A DNA stretch of 64,000 nucleotides from Miscanthus floridulus (GCF_019320115.1 NC_089598.1:27943491-28007490); one strand, 5' to 3'. Positions 45,515 through 57,312 are shown, counted from the stretch's first letter. Made by a program: numbers and translations. The notes: generated from the sequence alone by a model not told the origin.

Positions 45515-46734
45515 ATCTCCCCCTTTTTGGTAATTGATGACAACCCTTATACAAAGATATGAAATAAAATTCAATTGAATCCATGTTTCTTGCCCAAGCA
45601 TATTTACCATGTGTAAAAGGATATGGACTAGTTTCATGAACCCTAAATGGTAGCAATTGCCCCCCCTACATATGTACTAAGAGTTTGGATTGTAGCTTGC
45701 ACATATGCTTAGATAGGAAATATAGGAGTCATTGTCTGCCAAATGATGCTAAGGTATAAAAGATGGACCCTTGAAGCGTGATACTAATCGAAGTGCACTA
45801 TTATACCATCCTTAGCACCATGGTTAGCTTGATACCACTTGTACACATGCTTTGAAAAGATACCACTTGGAAATACTTGGAAATGAAATCATTAGATATC
45901 CTATGCATGCTAGTTTTTCATTTTATCATTCAAACCTACAACTAGCATACATCACACAAGCATGTATATTGAAATTTAAAAATTGTGCCATGCAAGCAAA
46001 CATATGAAATGCACATTCAAATGCACCATACAAGTTCATGAGCTTGCTCCCCCTACTTGTGCGCTCAAAATTTTAATCGATTCCTTTCCTTTGTCATATT
46101 TCTCCCCTTATGTCGAGTTCTCCACCTATCACTTGTATCTTTATTTTTCTTTCTCTTTTTGTTGTCTTTGTGCACTATCTCTCCCCCTTTGTCACTTATG
46201 TCTTTGTTTTACTTATATCTTTGTTTCTCTCCCCCTTTGTCATCAATGACCATAAAGACTTAAAACATAGATAGTACCACTTGTAGGGTCAAGATTATCA
46301 ATGTCAATCAATGAGGTGAGGATCATTTTCCAAATTTGATCTAATCTAGATCATTTACCAAAGATATTTAACTTGATTTGATCTAAGGACAAGTTTCTTC
46401 ACACCTCCAAATAAGGGTTATCTTGTACTATGTTGAGTTAAACACTTAGAGTTCATTTTCTAGATTAAACACTAGGTTTACAAGCCCACAAACATGTCAT
46501 ATGCTATCACTAGATCATGTCAAGCATAGAAGCAATAGTGATACCATATTAACATCAAATTCATTTGATTTTCATGAATGAGCATAATAAAATTGAACCA
46601 CTTGAAGGTCCTAAAAAGATTGAAAACGTGACTAGATGCACTAAACATGTCCTTAGCAAGGATGTATGTCATGCCAATCAACTTTTACCTTGAATAGCTC
46701 GAAGGAGAGGCATGTCATATTAGTGGGGAGCGCA
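45515..46734 (-). other. 3' non-coding region of the Sirevirus with repeated polypurine tracts
   Basis: The tract next to the 3' LTR (45515-45529, AAAAAGGGGGAGAT on -) is the expected PPT. At least four more purine tracts of the type AAAGGGGGAGA or AGGGGGAGC occur near 45660, 46046, 46183 and 46228. Repeated PPT-like tracts before the 3' LTR are described for Sireviruses. I see no envelope-like ORF here. Confidence 0.7.
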
Positions 46735-47511
46735 TCAACACATATTTGAAAAATCCAATATGTTCAACTCATTCCTTAGCTTGCAAAACCTTTTCTCATC
46801 CAATGGCTTGGTGAATATATCAACAAGTTGATCTTCGGTGCCTACACTCTTAATGCAAATGTCCCATTTTTGTTGGTGATCTCTTATGAAATGGTGGCAG
46901 ACATCAATGTGCTTTGTTCTTGCATGTTGAACCGGATTGTTGGTTAGCTTGATTGCACTCTCATTGTCACATAGCAATGGCACTTTCTTAAACTTGATTC
47001 CAAAGTCACTCAAAGTAGCCTTCATCTAAAGTACTTGTGCACAACAACTACCAGCGGATATGTATTTGGCTTCGGCGGTTGATAATGCAACACTATTTTG
47101 CTTATTTGATGACCATGAGACAAGTGATCTTCCTAATAATTGACATGTGCCCGAGGTGCTCTTTCTTTCAACCTTGCATCCCGCATAATCCGAGTCGGAG
47201 TAACCAACTAGCTCAAATTTTGCTCCTTTGGGATACCACAAACCAACATTTGGTGTATGCTTCAAGTACCTCAATATTCTCTTAGTAGCCTTTAAATGAC
47301 TTTCTCTTGGTGAGGCTTGAAATCTTGCATACATGCATACACTAAACATGACATTTGGCCTTGATGCGGTCACATAGAGCAGGCTTCCAATCATGGACCG
47401 ATACAACTTTTGATCCACCATGTTTCCACTTGCATCACTATCCAAGTTACCATTTGTTCCCATTGGTGTGCTAATGACTTTGCTATCAATTATTCCAAAC
47501 TTCTTGATCAT
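46735..47511 (-). pseudogene. RNase H and RT connection of the Sirevirus
   Basis: The two open pieces cover the connection (YRSMIGSLLYVTASRPNVMFSV), the RNase H core (VGYSDSDYAGCKVERKSTSG, SLVSWSSNKQNSVALSTAEAKYIS) and its end (PLLCDNESAIKLTNNPVQHARTKHIDV, VDIFTKPLDEKRF). A single TAG at 47026, where Trp stands in relatives, separates them. Confidence 0.9.
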
Positions 47512-47534
47512 ATCCTTGATGTACTTGCCTTGAC

Positions 47535-48362
47535 TTACAAATGTACTATTTTCAATTGCTTGATTTGAAGACCAAGGAAGTAACTCAACTCACTAATCAT
47601 GGACATCTCAAACTCATTAGCCATCATCTTTCCAAACTCATCATAAAAATCTTGATTTGTTGATCCAAATATGATGTCATCAACATAGATTTGCAATACA
47701 AATAGATCTTTTCCAATCTTCTTGATGAAAAGAGTGGTGTCAATCTTGCCCATTGTGAACCCTTTAGAGAGTAGGAAATCCCTCAATCTCTCATACCATG
47801 CTCTAGGTGCTTACTTCAAGCCATACAATGCCTTCTTCAACTTGTACACATGGTTGGGCTTCTTATCATCTTCAAAACCAGGAGGTTGCTCAACATATAC
47901 TTCTTCATTGATGTAGCCATTGAGAAATGCACTCTTAACATCTATTTGATAGAGCTTTATGTTGTGGGCACAAGCATAGGCTAGCAAGATTCTAATTGCT
48001 TCCAATCTAGCAACCAAGGCATATGTTTTTCCAAAGTCAAGACCTTCAACTTGTGTATAGCCTTGTGCTACCAATATTGCTTTGTTCCTTACAACTATCC
48101 CATCTTGATCTTGTTTGTTTCTAAAAACCCATTTGGTTCCAATCACATTGTGTCCCTTTGGTCTTTCTACCAACTCCCATACTTGATTTCTTGTGAAATT
48201 ATTCAACTCTTCAAGCATAGCATTCACCCAATCAACATCCTTCAATGCTCTATCTATCTTCTTTAGTTCAATGTATGATACAAATGAGAAGTGTTCACAA
48301 AATGATGCCAATCTTGATCTTGTTTGTACACCTCTTGAAATGTCACCAATGATAGTGTCCAA
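47535..48362 (-). pseudogene. Reverse transcriptase of the Sirevirus
   Basis: Contains NQVWELVERPKGHNVIGTKW, LYQIDVKSAFLNGYINEEVYVEQPPGF and the catalytic LQIYVDDIIFGSTNQ, in two pieces separated by a TAA at 47811 (Gln in relatives). Catalytic Asp residues are intact. The acidic, Gln/Asn/Ser-rich linker between integrase and RT is at 48390-48716. Confidence 0.9.
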
Positions 48363-48389
48363 TGGACGATCCCTTACAATATTGGTTGG

Positions 48390-49935
48390 TTAGAGCATAG
48401 GAACTTGATTGCTTGCATTTGCTTGATGATTGGATTGAGATGATGTACTAGCCACTTGATCTTGTTCATTATCATGAGATCCACTTGTACTAGCTTGATT
48501 TGTATCATCTTGCACATTTGAGTTAGAGAGCACTTGCACTTGATCATCTTCATCATCATTCACTTGCCTAGGCCTCAATCCACCAATATCCATGTTCTTC
48601 ATAGTGTTTGAAAGTTGAATGCCTCTAACATCTTCTAAGTTCTCATTCTCTACTTGTGAACCCTTGGTTTCATCAAATTCAACATCATGAACTTCCTTAA
48701 GAGTACCACTATCCAAATTCTAAACTCTATATGCTTTGCTTGTAGTGGAATAACCAAGTAGGAATCCTTCATCACATTTCTTGTCAAACTTGCCCAATCT
48801 AGTGTCTTTCTTCAAGATATAACATTTGCAACCAAAGACCCAAAAGTATGCAATGTTGGGCTTTCTACCATTCAAGAGCTCATATGGTGTCTTCTCTTTC
48901 AATCGATGACAATAGAGACGGTTGCTACAATAGCACACCATGTTGATAGCTTTGGCCCAAAAAGATTGACTCACATTGTACTCACTAAGCATAGACCTTC
49001 CCATATCAATGAGTGTTCTATTCTTTCTCTTAACAAGGCCATTTGATTATGGAGTGTACTTGGCCGAGAATTGATGTCTAATTCCAAATTCATCACATAA
49101 CTCATAGATTCTAGTATTCTTGAACTCATTATCATTGTTACTTCTAACTCTCTTGATGGTTGTTTCAAACTCATTGTGAATGCCTTTGACAAATGATTTG
49201 AATGTTGCAAATACATCACTTTTGTCCACTAGAAAGAATACCGATGTGTATCTAGTGTAGTCATCCACTATCACAAAGTCATATTTATTTCCACCAATAC
49301 TAGTGTATTGTGTTGGCCCAAACAAATCCATGTGCAATAACTCAAATGCTTTACTAGTGCTCATCATGCTTTTCTTAGGATGGATGTTTCCAATTTGTTT
49401 GTCGGCTTGACAAGAGCTACAAAGTTTATCCTTCTCAAACACAACATCTTTCAAGTCTCTAACCAAGTCATGCTTAATCAATCTATTCAATTGTTTCATT
49501 CCAACATGACTAAGCCTTCTATACCATAACCAACCCATGCTAGACTTAGTGAATAAGCATGTAGATAATTTAGCTTCACTAGCATTGAAATCAACCAAGT
49601 AGAGATTCTCATATCTAAAACCTTTGAAGATCAAGTTAGAGCCATCTACACTTATGATCTCTACATCATCTACTCCAAATATGCATTTGAATCCAAGATC
49701 ACACAATTGAGCCATGGATAGCAAATTGAAGTTTAAGCTCTCTACTAGCAACACATTGGATATGCTCATGTCATTGGATATTGCAATCTTACCAAGCCCT
49801 TTGACATTGCCTTTGCCGTTGTCACCAAATGTGATACTATCATAACCATCATTGCCATTTGTGTTGATTGAGTTGAACATTTTTGCATCACCGATCATGT
49901 GTTGAGTGCACCCACTATCAAGAACCCAATGCCTT
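48390..49935 (-). pseudogene. Protease end, GAG-pre-integrase and integrase of the Sirevirus
   Basis: The protease active site LDSGCTQHMIGDAKMF is intact at about 49930-49880. The 283-codon piece 49047-49898 then covers the protease body, GAG-pre-integrase (RRLSHVGMKQLNRLIKHDLV), HHCC zinc region (CSSCQADKQIGN) and integrase core (LLHMDLFGPTQYTSIGGNKY). A TAA at 49044 interrupts before the catalytic Glu region (48720-49040, GRSMLSEYNVSQSFWAKAI). A stop at 48717-48719 separates the linker. Confidence 0.88.
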
Positions 49936-50118
49936 CCTCCGGCTTTGTAATTAACCTATAAAAGAAGATCAATTCTTTTTAGGTACCCAAACTTGCTTGG
50001 GTCCTTGAAGGTTAGTCACTAAGCTCTTTGGTACCCAAATGTCCTTCTTCTTTGAGCCCATCCATGGTTTACCAATAAACTTAGACTTCACACCATTTGT
50101 ACCCTTAGTAAGCATATA

Positions 50119-50907
50119 TCATGAATCAAGCTTAATGGAGGATACATTAGCATTTTTGCTTTTGTTTTTGCATTCATGCTCCTTATGACCCACTCGCTTG
50201 CAACTAGTGCAAAACCGACCATTGTTCTTCACAAAACTAGTCTTGTGAGGAGCAAAAGCCGCTTTGCCTTTCTTGGGGGTATAGCTCAATCCCTCTTTGT
50301 AGAGAGAGGCTCTTTGGCTACCCAAGCACATAAGCAAGCGGTCCTCACCACCATAAGCTTTAGCTAAGGTATGAGTGAGCTTATTGACCTCCTTCTTGAG
50401 GTTCTCATTCTCAACCACTAGTGAGGTGTCACAAGTGAGACCATCACTACTAGATGAGGTAGAAGTGGAGATGCTACAAGAAGGGTTAGTAGGAGCAACA
50501 ATGATAGGCATGGATAGTGATTCATCAATTACATCACAAGTTAAACCTACATTGCAAGTTTCAACATGCTTCTTTTTATTTTGCTCATCAAGCAAAGATG
50601 AATGAGCCTTTTCAAGCTTTTTGTGAGCTTTGCCAAGCTTCTCATGGGCTTCCTCTAGCCTCTCATGAGATGCATTGAGCTCATCAAAGGCTTGCTTAAG
50701 GTCCTTTAGTTCCTTACACAAGCTTTTGCATTCCCTTCTCTTGATGTTAAAGTGTTCTCTAGCATCTTCTAGCATGTCAAATAATTCATCTTTAGTAGGT
50801 TCATCAATATCACTATCACTATCATTTTCATTTTCATGTTCATTTTCATCATCATGTTCTTCATCACTTGCATCATCACAAGATTGTACCTTAGTGGCCT
50901 TAGCCAT
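50119..50907 (-). pseudogene. Gag C-terminal extension with coiled coil and second zinc knuckle, Sirevirus
   Basis: Begins 33 bp after the gag stop at 50941 and in the same frame, so a single TAG divides one long Gag. It has an acidic N-terminus, a long coiled coil of heptads (CKELKDLKQAFDELNASHER and onward) and a CCHC knuckle CTSCKRVGHKEHEC near 50200. Long Gag proteins with a coiled coil are known in Sireviruses (they can bind dynein light chain in maize). I do not see that binding motif clearly. Confidence 0.75.
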
Positions 50908-50940
50908 GAAGCATGATGAAGATTCAAAGAAAGAAGGCTT

Positions 50941-52053
50941 CTAATTGATAGCAATGCTTGCAAGAACCTTCTTCTTGGTGGTCTTGTTATCATCACTATC
51001 ATCATCATCATCACTTGAGGAAGCATCACTATCCCAAGTGACTACATATGAACCACCCTTCTTCTTCTTGAATGCCATCTTGTCCTTCTCTTTCTTTTCC
51101 TTCTTGTCCTTCTTCTTGTTCTTCTTGTTGTCATCATCATTGTCGCTATTGTATGGGCATTGAGCAACAAGATGATCTTTGCTTCCACACTTGAAGCACC
51201 TTCTTGACTCTTCTTTGTTCTTGGATGAAGACTTCTTTCTTCTAGCACGATAGCCCTTCTTCACCATGAACTTGCCAAATCTCTTGACAAAGAGAGCCAT
51301 CTTCTCATCATCATCATCATCATCCCAAGATTCATCTTCTTCACTTGATGTTTCTTGCTTAGCTTTGCCCTTGGATGATGTGGCTTTGAATGCCATGCTC
51401 TTCTTCTTGTCATCCTTCTTCTCATCTTTCTTCTCCTTCTTTTCTTCCTTCTCATCATCATCTCTATAAGTGTCATTGGTCATGATGTCTCCCAACACTT
51501 GGTTTGGTGTCATGGTGTCCAAACCGCTTCTTACTAGAATGGTGACCAATGTGCCAAATCTTGAAGGTAAGCCTCTCAAGAATTTATGGGAGAAGTCCTT
51601 GTCCTTCACCTCTTCCCCAAGTGCTTTGAGATCATTGACAAGCACTTGAATCCTATGGAACATCTCCAGCACACTCTCATCCTCCTTCATCTTGAAGCTT
51701 GCAAACTTCTCTTTGAGGATATATGCCTTAGCACCCTTCATGGCTTGAGTGCCTTCAAATGATTCTTCCAACTTCTTCCAAGCTTCATGTACCATCTCAA
51801 TATTCTTGATTTGCTCAAATGTTCTTTCATCAATTGCATCATGAAAGGCACTTAGAGCAATGTCATTGTTTTGGAGAAGCACTTCTTTGGCCGCGGTGGG
51901 ATTCTCTGGATCATCAATCTCAATTTTGGTTTCTACCACCTTCCACACCTTTCTATTGATTGACTTGATGTGTGTGGTCATCTTTGACTTCCAATAAGGA
52001 TAATTTGTGCCATCAAATTGGGGTGGCTTCTTGGTGTTGTTGATTTGAGTCAT
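50941..52053 (-). CDS. Gag of the Sirevirus (capsid and first zinc knuckle)
   Basis: A 370-codon open frame starts at MTQINNTKKPPQFDGTNYPY, 57 bp after the LTR edge. It contains the UBN2-type capsid domain (DIALSAFHDAIDERTFEQIK, LRGLPSRFGTLVTILVRSGL), a Lys/Glu-rich charged stretch, and the knuckle CFKCGSKDHLVAQC near residue 290, ending in acidic Ser/Asp runs and KKKVLASIAIN. The closing TAG is probably a mutation, because the frame continues. The capsid part looks fully preserved. Confidence 0.85.
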   Translation of the reverse strand: MTQINNTKKPPQFDGTNYPYWKSKMTTHIKSINRKVWKVVETKIEIDDPENPTAAKEVLLQNNDIALSAFHDAIDERTFEQIKNIEMVHEAWKKLEESFEGTQAMKGAKAYILKEKFASFKMKEDESVLEMFHRIQVLVNDLKALGEEVKDKDFSHKFLRGLPSRFGTLVTILVRSGLDTMTPNQVLGDIMTNDTYRDDDEKEEKKEKKDEKKDDKKKSMAFKATSSKGKAKQETSSEEDESWDDDDDDEKMALFVKRFGKFMVKKGYRARRKKSSSKNKEESRRCFKCGSKDHLVAQCPYNSDNDDDNKKNKKKDKKEKKEKDKMAFKKKKGGSYVVTWDSDASSSDDDDDSDDNKTTKKKVLASIAIN

Positions 52054-52095
52054 TTTTACACCGAAGGTTGTTAAGCCTCAAATCACGGTGACCTC

Positions 52096-52108
52096 GGCTC
52101 TGATACCA
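52096..52108 (-). promoter_or_regulatory. Primer-binding site of the Sirevirus, initiator tRNA-Met type
   Basis: TGGTATCAGAGCC on -, within a few bases of the LTR end. Exact match to the canonical sequence. Confidence 0.95.
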
Positions 52109-52110
52109 CT

Positions 52111-53921
52111 TGAAAGGTCCTAATGGCTAGAGGGGGGGTTGAATAGCCTAATAAAAATTTCTACAACAACACTTAACAAAATGGTTAGACAATTATGAGG
52201 TGAAGCAAGTGTTGCGCTAGCCTACTCAAAAGCAAACCACCTTCCACAATACTAGTTTAGATAGTATCTATTCACACAATAGCTAAGATACTACTCTATG
52301 TTAGTGTGCTCTCAAAGGCTAACTAAAGAGCCACACCAACCAACCAAGCAAGCTCTCACAACTAGGTACACTAAAGAGCTTGACAACTAGTTTGCGGTAA
52401 TGTAATGAGAGTGATCAAGAAGGTTATACCGTTGTGTAGATGAAGAAACCAATCAATCACAAGGATAAATAACAATGAAGACCAATCACCTCAGAATCAA
52501 TGATGAACACAATGATTTTTATCGAGGTTCACTTGCTTGCCGGTAAGCTAGTCCTCATTGTGGTGATTTACTCACGTGGAGGTTCACACGCTAATTGGCT
52601 TCACACGCTCATAACCAACACAAGATGAGGATCACACAAGCCATGAGCAATCCACTAGAGTACCTTTTGGCTCTCTGCCTGGGAAAGGTCAAGAACCCCT
52701 CACAATCACCATGATCGGAGCTGGAGACAATCACCAACCTCCACTCAATGATCCTCGCTGCTTCAAGCCATCTAGGTGGCAGCAACCACCAAGAGTAACA
52801 AGCGAAATCCGTAGCAAAACACGAACACCAAGTGCCTCTAGATGCAATCACTCAAGCAATGCACTTGGATTCACTCCCAATTTCACAAAGATGATGAATC
52901 AATGATGGAGATGAGTGGGAGGGCTTTGGCTAAGCTCACAAGGTTGCTATGTTAATGAAAATTGCCAAAAGTGCGAGCTTCAACCAGCCATGGGGCTTAA
53001 ATAGACGCCCTCATGAAATAGAGCCGTTGTACCCCTTTACTAGGCACACACGGGCTAACCGGACGCTCCGATCAAGTTGACCAGACGCTGGACCTCAGCG
53101 TCTGGTCGGCCAATGACCGCCACGTGTCCCGACTTTAATGGTAACTTGAGGTGACCGGATGCTATGCTATAACTGACCGTTTCCAGTAAGGTTCTAGAAA
53201 TGCAATTCGTCCACCAGACGTGTCCGGTCATGCATGACCGGACCCTGCCATCGTCCGGTCAGAGACCCTAGCCTCTAAACACTGTCCAACAATAGGACTG
53301 GACTCACCTCGCCGGCGTCTGATCAGTCCATGACCAGCGTCCAGTCGATTGACCGACACTGGCTATGCTGCCACAGTTGACCGGACACACCGGTCCTTCT
53401 GAGACCAGCGTCTGGTCACTTAGTGACCAGCAAGACTAACTCCTTTTCACCTCTAACTTCTTCACCCTTGCTCAAATGTGCCAACCACCAAGTGTATCAC
53501 CTTGTGCACATGTGTTAGCATATTTTCACAAATATTTTCAAGGGTGTTAGCATTCCACTAGATCCTAAATGCATATGCAATGAGTTAGAGCATCTAGTGG
53601 CACTTTGATAACTGCATTTTGATACGAGTTTCACCCCTCTTAATAGTATGGCTATCAAACCTAAATGTGATCACACTCTCTAAGTGTCTTAATCACCAAA
53701 ACAAAATAGCTCCTATGGTTTATACCTTTGCCTTGAGCTTTTTGTTTTTCTCTTTCTTCATTTCAAGTTCAAGCACTTGATCATCACCATGGCATCATCA
53801 TCATGCTATGATCTTCATTTGCTTCACCACTTGGAATGTGCTACCTATCTCATGATCACTTGATAAACTAGGTTAGCACTTAGGGTTTCATCAATTCACC
53901 AAAACCAAACTAGAGCTTTCA
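52111..53921 (-). repeat. 5' LTR of the Sirevirus
   Basis: 1811 bp, TGAAAGCTC...ACCTTTCA on -. An array of GACCGGACGC and its inverse (53050-53430) lies directly upstream of an AT-rich TATA-like element near 53000. The array is copied in the 3' LTR (30045-30360 continuing at 32736). Confidence 0.95.
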
Positions 53922-53926
53922 ATGTC
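53922..53926. repeat. Target-site duplication ATGTC of the Sirevirus
   Basis: Identical to 29079-29083. The LINE coding frame runs through this ATGTC on removal of the insert. Confidence 0.95.
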
Positions 53927-55248
53927 CTTGATGAGGGTCGCGTACTTTGATGGGACTTTATGTTTGTCCAAAGCCCACCACATAACATTTCTTGGTATCT
54001 TGTCATAAGCCTTCTCTAAGTCAATGAAAACCATGTGTAGGTCCTTCTTCTCCTCTCTGAACCGCTCCATAACTTGTCTTATTAGAAAGATTGCTTCTGT
54101 GGTTGACCTTACAAGCATAAAACCAAATTGGTTCGTAGATATCTACATCATTCCTCGTAGGCGCTGTTCGATGACCCTCTCCCATAGCTTCATAGAGTGG
54201 CTCATCAACTTAATTCTCTGATAATTAGTACAACTTTGGATGTCTCCCTTGTTCTTGTAGATTGGTACCAATATGCTTCTTCTCCACTCCTCATGCATCT
54301 TGTTCGATTGAAAGAAATTATTGAACATCTTGGTTAGCCATACTATAGCTACATCCCTGAGACATCTCCACACCTTGATTGGAATACTATCCGGGCCCAT
54401 CGCTTTGCCCCCTTTCATCCTTTTCAACGCTTCTCTGACCTCCGATTCTAGAATCCTCCACACAAAGCGCCTATTAGTGGCACCAAATGAGTCATCTAGC
54501 TGAAGGTTGGTGTTCTCGTTCTCACCGTTGAATAATTTATCAAAATGCTCTTGCCATCTATGCCTAATCTCATCCTCCTTCACCAAGAGCTACTCCCTTT
54601 CATCCTTTATGCACTTAACTTAATTGAAGTCCCTTGTCTTTCTATCATGAGCCCTAGCCATCCTATAAATGTCCTTCTCCCCTTCCTTTGTACTCAAACA
54701 TCGGTAAAGGTCCTCATAGGCCCACCCCTTTGCCTCACTCACCGCTCATTTTATAGTCTTCTTTCCCACCTGGTACTTCTCTATGTTGTCTGCACAACTA
54801 TCCTGGTACAAGCGCTTATAACACTCCTTTTCCTTAATAGCGTTTTACACATTTTCATTCCACCACCAAGCATCTTTCAAGTCGCATCCGTTCCCTTTAG
54901 TCACTCTAAGCACCTCTGAAGCAACCTTTTGAACACATGCTGCCATCTTCTCCCACATGTTGTTTACGTCATCTTCATCCTTCCAAGGGCCCTCATCAAT
55001 AACCCTTTCCTTAAAGACCTTTGATGCCTTCCCTTCCAATTTCCACCACTTCATTCTAGCAACCCTAGCTTGTTTCATCCTATGAGCTTACACTAGAAAG
55101 CAGAAGTCAGCCACCAGTAGCTTGTGTTGAGAGACCACACATTCTCTAGGTATCACCTTACAGTTCATGCATGCTCGTTTATCCCTCCTTGTAAGGACAA
55201 AGTCAATTTGACTAGAGTATTGGCCGCTACTAAAGGTCACTAAATGGG
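53927..55248 (-). pseudogene. RTE-type LINE, 5' part (endonuclease C-terminus to RT fingers)
   Basis: Order on -: the end of the apurinic endonuclease (SSQIDFVL then KLLVADFCF near 55230-55090), a linker with KQARVARMKWWKLEGKASKV, RT fingers (LKRMKGGKAMGPDSIPIKVW, SILVPIYKNKGD) and RT-A (VFIDLEKAYDKIPRN) with an intact Asp. Several stops and frame changes. The endonuclease start is missing because the second Sirevirus LTR begins at 55249. Confidence 0.9.
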
Positions 55249-57297
55249 TGAAAGCCCTAGTTTGGTTTTAGATAATTGATGAAACCTATGCACTAACCTT
55301 TGTCATGAGTTGTAATGTGAGCTAGGTTCATGCAATCCAAGTGAGGAGCATGGTGGCACTCAAATGGTGATGTTGATCACATGAAATGATGAAGATGGCC
55401 ACATGTGATGATGATCAAGTGCTCAACTTGGAAAAGAAGAAAGAGAAAAACAAAACCCTATGGAGACCAAGGCAGAGGTATAAATAGGGATTTTGTTTTA
55501 GTGATTAAGACACTATAGAGAGTGTGATCACATCTAGGGTAGATGACCATACTATTAAGAGGGGTTCTTAAAAAGACAATTCAGTCATTTAGTGCCACTA
55601 GGTGTTGGACTTCATGCATTGCATTTAGGCCTAGTGCACATCGAAGAGCAAGCAAAAATATTTATGGAAAATGTTTTGAGAAATGCTAACTTGACTCTAA
55701 CATGTTTTGAGAAAACACTTTGACAGTTAGCAATGCTTGGAAAAGAGTGTTAGACTACTTATGGATCAAATCAAGAAACAAAATCGTAGCTAATGGAGGA
55801 GTTTGCCTTGGGGTGGCCACCGCCATGTGTGTGGCGGTGCATCGCCCTGGCCTATCCGGTGACTGGCTGGCTGAGGCAGAGAAGTGCTGGTGCTGGGGCT
55901 GGCATCGCCACTATTTTGGTGGCACCGCCACCCCTAGGGTGGTGCCCACCTGGAGGTGGCTAAGAGTAGCATGTTGGAGGGAGGTCACTAGCATGTCCGG
56001 TGTACACCGCCAAGTGCACGGCGATGCACCGCATGGTCACTGCCATAGGTAGGGCAGTGCCACTGTCCCTCTTTACTCGAGAGGACCAAAAGCAAAGGGG
56101 GCACCGCCATGGTCACCGCCATGGGTGCGGCGGTGCACCGCCCCTTTTATCCAGGGAGTAGGGAAATCATGGGGCTCAACTAGGTGGTCACCGCCACCCC
56201 CATGGCAGTGCCACCGCCACCCTATCCGGTGCCCCAACGGCTAGTTTTTAGCCATTGGAATTTGGCCATTGGGTAGGTCACCGCCATGTCTGGTGCCAGG
56301 CACCGCCCTATTCGGTGACCTCGTAGAAACAACTTCAAGGGTTATAACGGCTCTATTTGCTTGTGTGGCTATAAATAGAGGGTGTGGCTGGCCTTGGCTA
56401 CCTTCTTGGCACCTCATACACTTGTGCACACCTTTTGGAAGTTGAGCAACACACTCCACTCACTTGTTCACTTGATTTCATCATCTTGAGTGAGATTAGA
56501 GAGCCTCTAGTGCATTGCATTAAGTTGCATCATCTTGTGGCACTAGTTGGGTGATTTGAGCTGGTTGTGAGCTTGTTACTCTTGGTGTTTGCTGACACCT
56601 AGATGGCCCGGTGATTCAAGGATCATTGAGCAGAGTTGGTGATTGTCTTTGGCCTCGATCGATTGCCTGTGAGGGGTCTTGTGCTTTCCCCGGCGGAGCA
56701 CCAAAGGCAACTCTAGTAAATTGGTCATGTCATTGAGCTACCTCACTTGCGGATAGGTTCTTGCGATGTCCAATTGTGTGGATGAGGTGCGTGCAACACC
56801 TCTTAGTCGTCGAACCATCAAGTGTTGGTCGACACAACGGGGACTAGCGTGCCGACAAGCACGTGAACCTTAGGAGAAAAATCGCTTGTCTCTTGCCATT
56901 GGCATTCTCCCGGTGATTGTATTGGTGATTTTGTTGTGATAGTTCATCCCTCTACACGGTGGTATAAACATCCCACTCACTCCTTTACTTACTTGCAAAG
57001 TAGTTGTATCAAGCTCTTTAGTGTAACTAGTTTAGAGAGCTTGTTTGCTTGCTAGTTTAGTATCACCTAATGGAGCTCTTTAGTGTAGACTTGTTGAGAG
57101 CTCTTAGTGAGTAGTGACATAGCTATTGCTTGTGCCTAGTGATCATAGCAACTAGAATTGTTGGATAGGTGGTTTGCAACCTTTGTAGAGCTAGAGCAAA
57201 ATTGCATTTTGTCATTTAGTGTACTAACCTCTCGCTCTAGTGTATTTGTAGAAATTTTTATAGGCTATTCACCCCTCTAGTCATTTGGGACCTTTCA
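55249..57297 (+). repeat. 5' LTR of a second Sirevirus
   Basis: Starts TGAAAGCCCTAGTTTGG and ends GGGACCTTTCA; 2049 bp. TATA box GCTATAAATAGAGG near 56371. Upstream of it (about 55805-56330) lies an array of CACCGCC-type motifs in both orientations, including the 14-bp palindrome GGCGGTGCACCGCC at 56129-56142. The left flank ATGGG (55244-55248) would be half of the TSD. The other half lies outside the window. Confidence 0.9.
56371..56384 (+). promoter_or_regulatory. TATA box of second Sirevirus LTR
   Basis: GCTATAAATAGAGG shortly downstream of the palindrome array, a classical plant TATA context. Confidence 0.7.
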
Positions 57298-57299
57298 AG

Positions 57300-57312
57300 T
57301 GGTTTTGGAGCC
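57300..57312 (+). promoter_or_regulatory. Degenerate primer-binding site of second Sirevirus
   Basis: TGGTTTTGGAGCC two bases after the LTR, compared with the canonical TGGTATCAGAGCC (three changes). Position and family support the assignment. Confidence 0.7.

Larger units (their letters stand above)
29084..53921 (-). mobile_element. Sirevirus (Copia, SIRE/Maximus type) with two nested insertions
   Basis: 5' LTR at 52111-53921, 3' LTR split over 29084-45514, initiator-Met PBS, and gag, protease, integrase, RT and RNase H on -. The TSD is ATGTC at 29079-29083 and 53922-53926. After removal of the solo LTR and the Tekay element the unit is about 10.2 kb, normal for Sireviruses. It interrupts the RT of the LINE. 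Confidence 0.95.

Noticed and set aside
50769..51476. Met/Arg/Lys-rich or Ser-rich frames overlapping Sirevirus gag
   Set aside because: Shadow frames of the Lys/Asp/Ser-rich gag tail in other frames and on the opposite strand.
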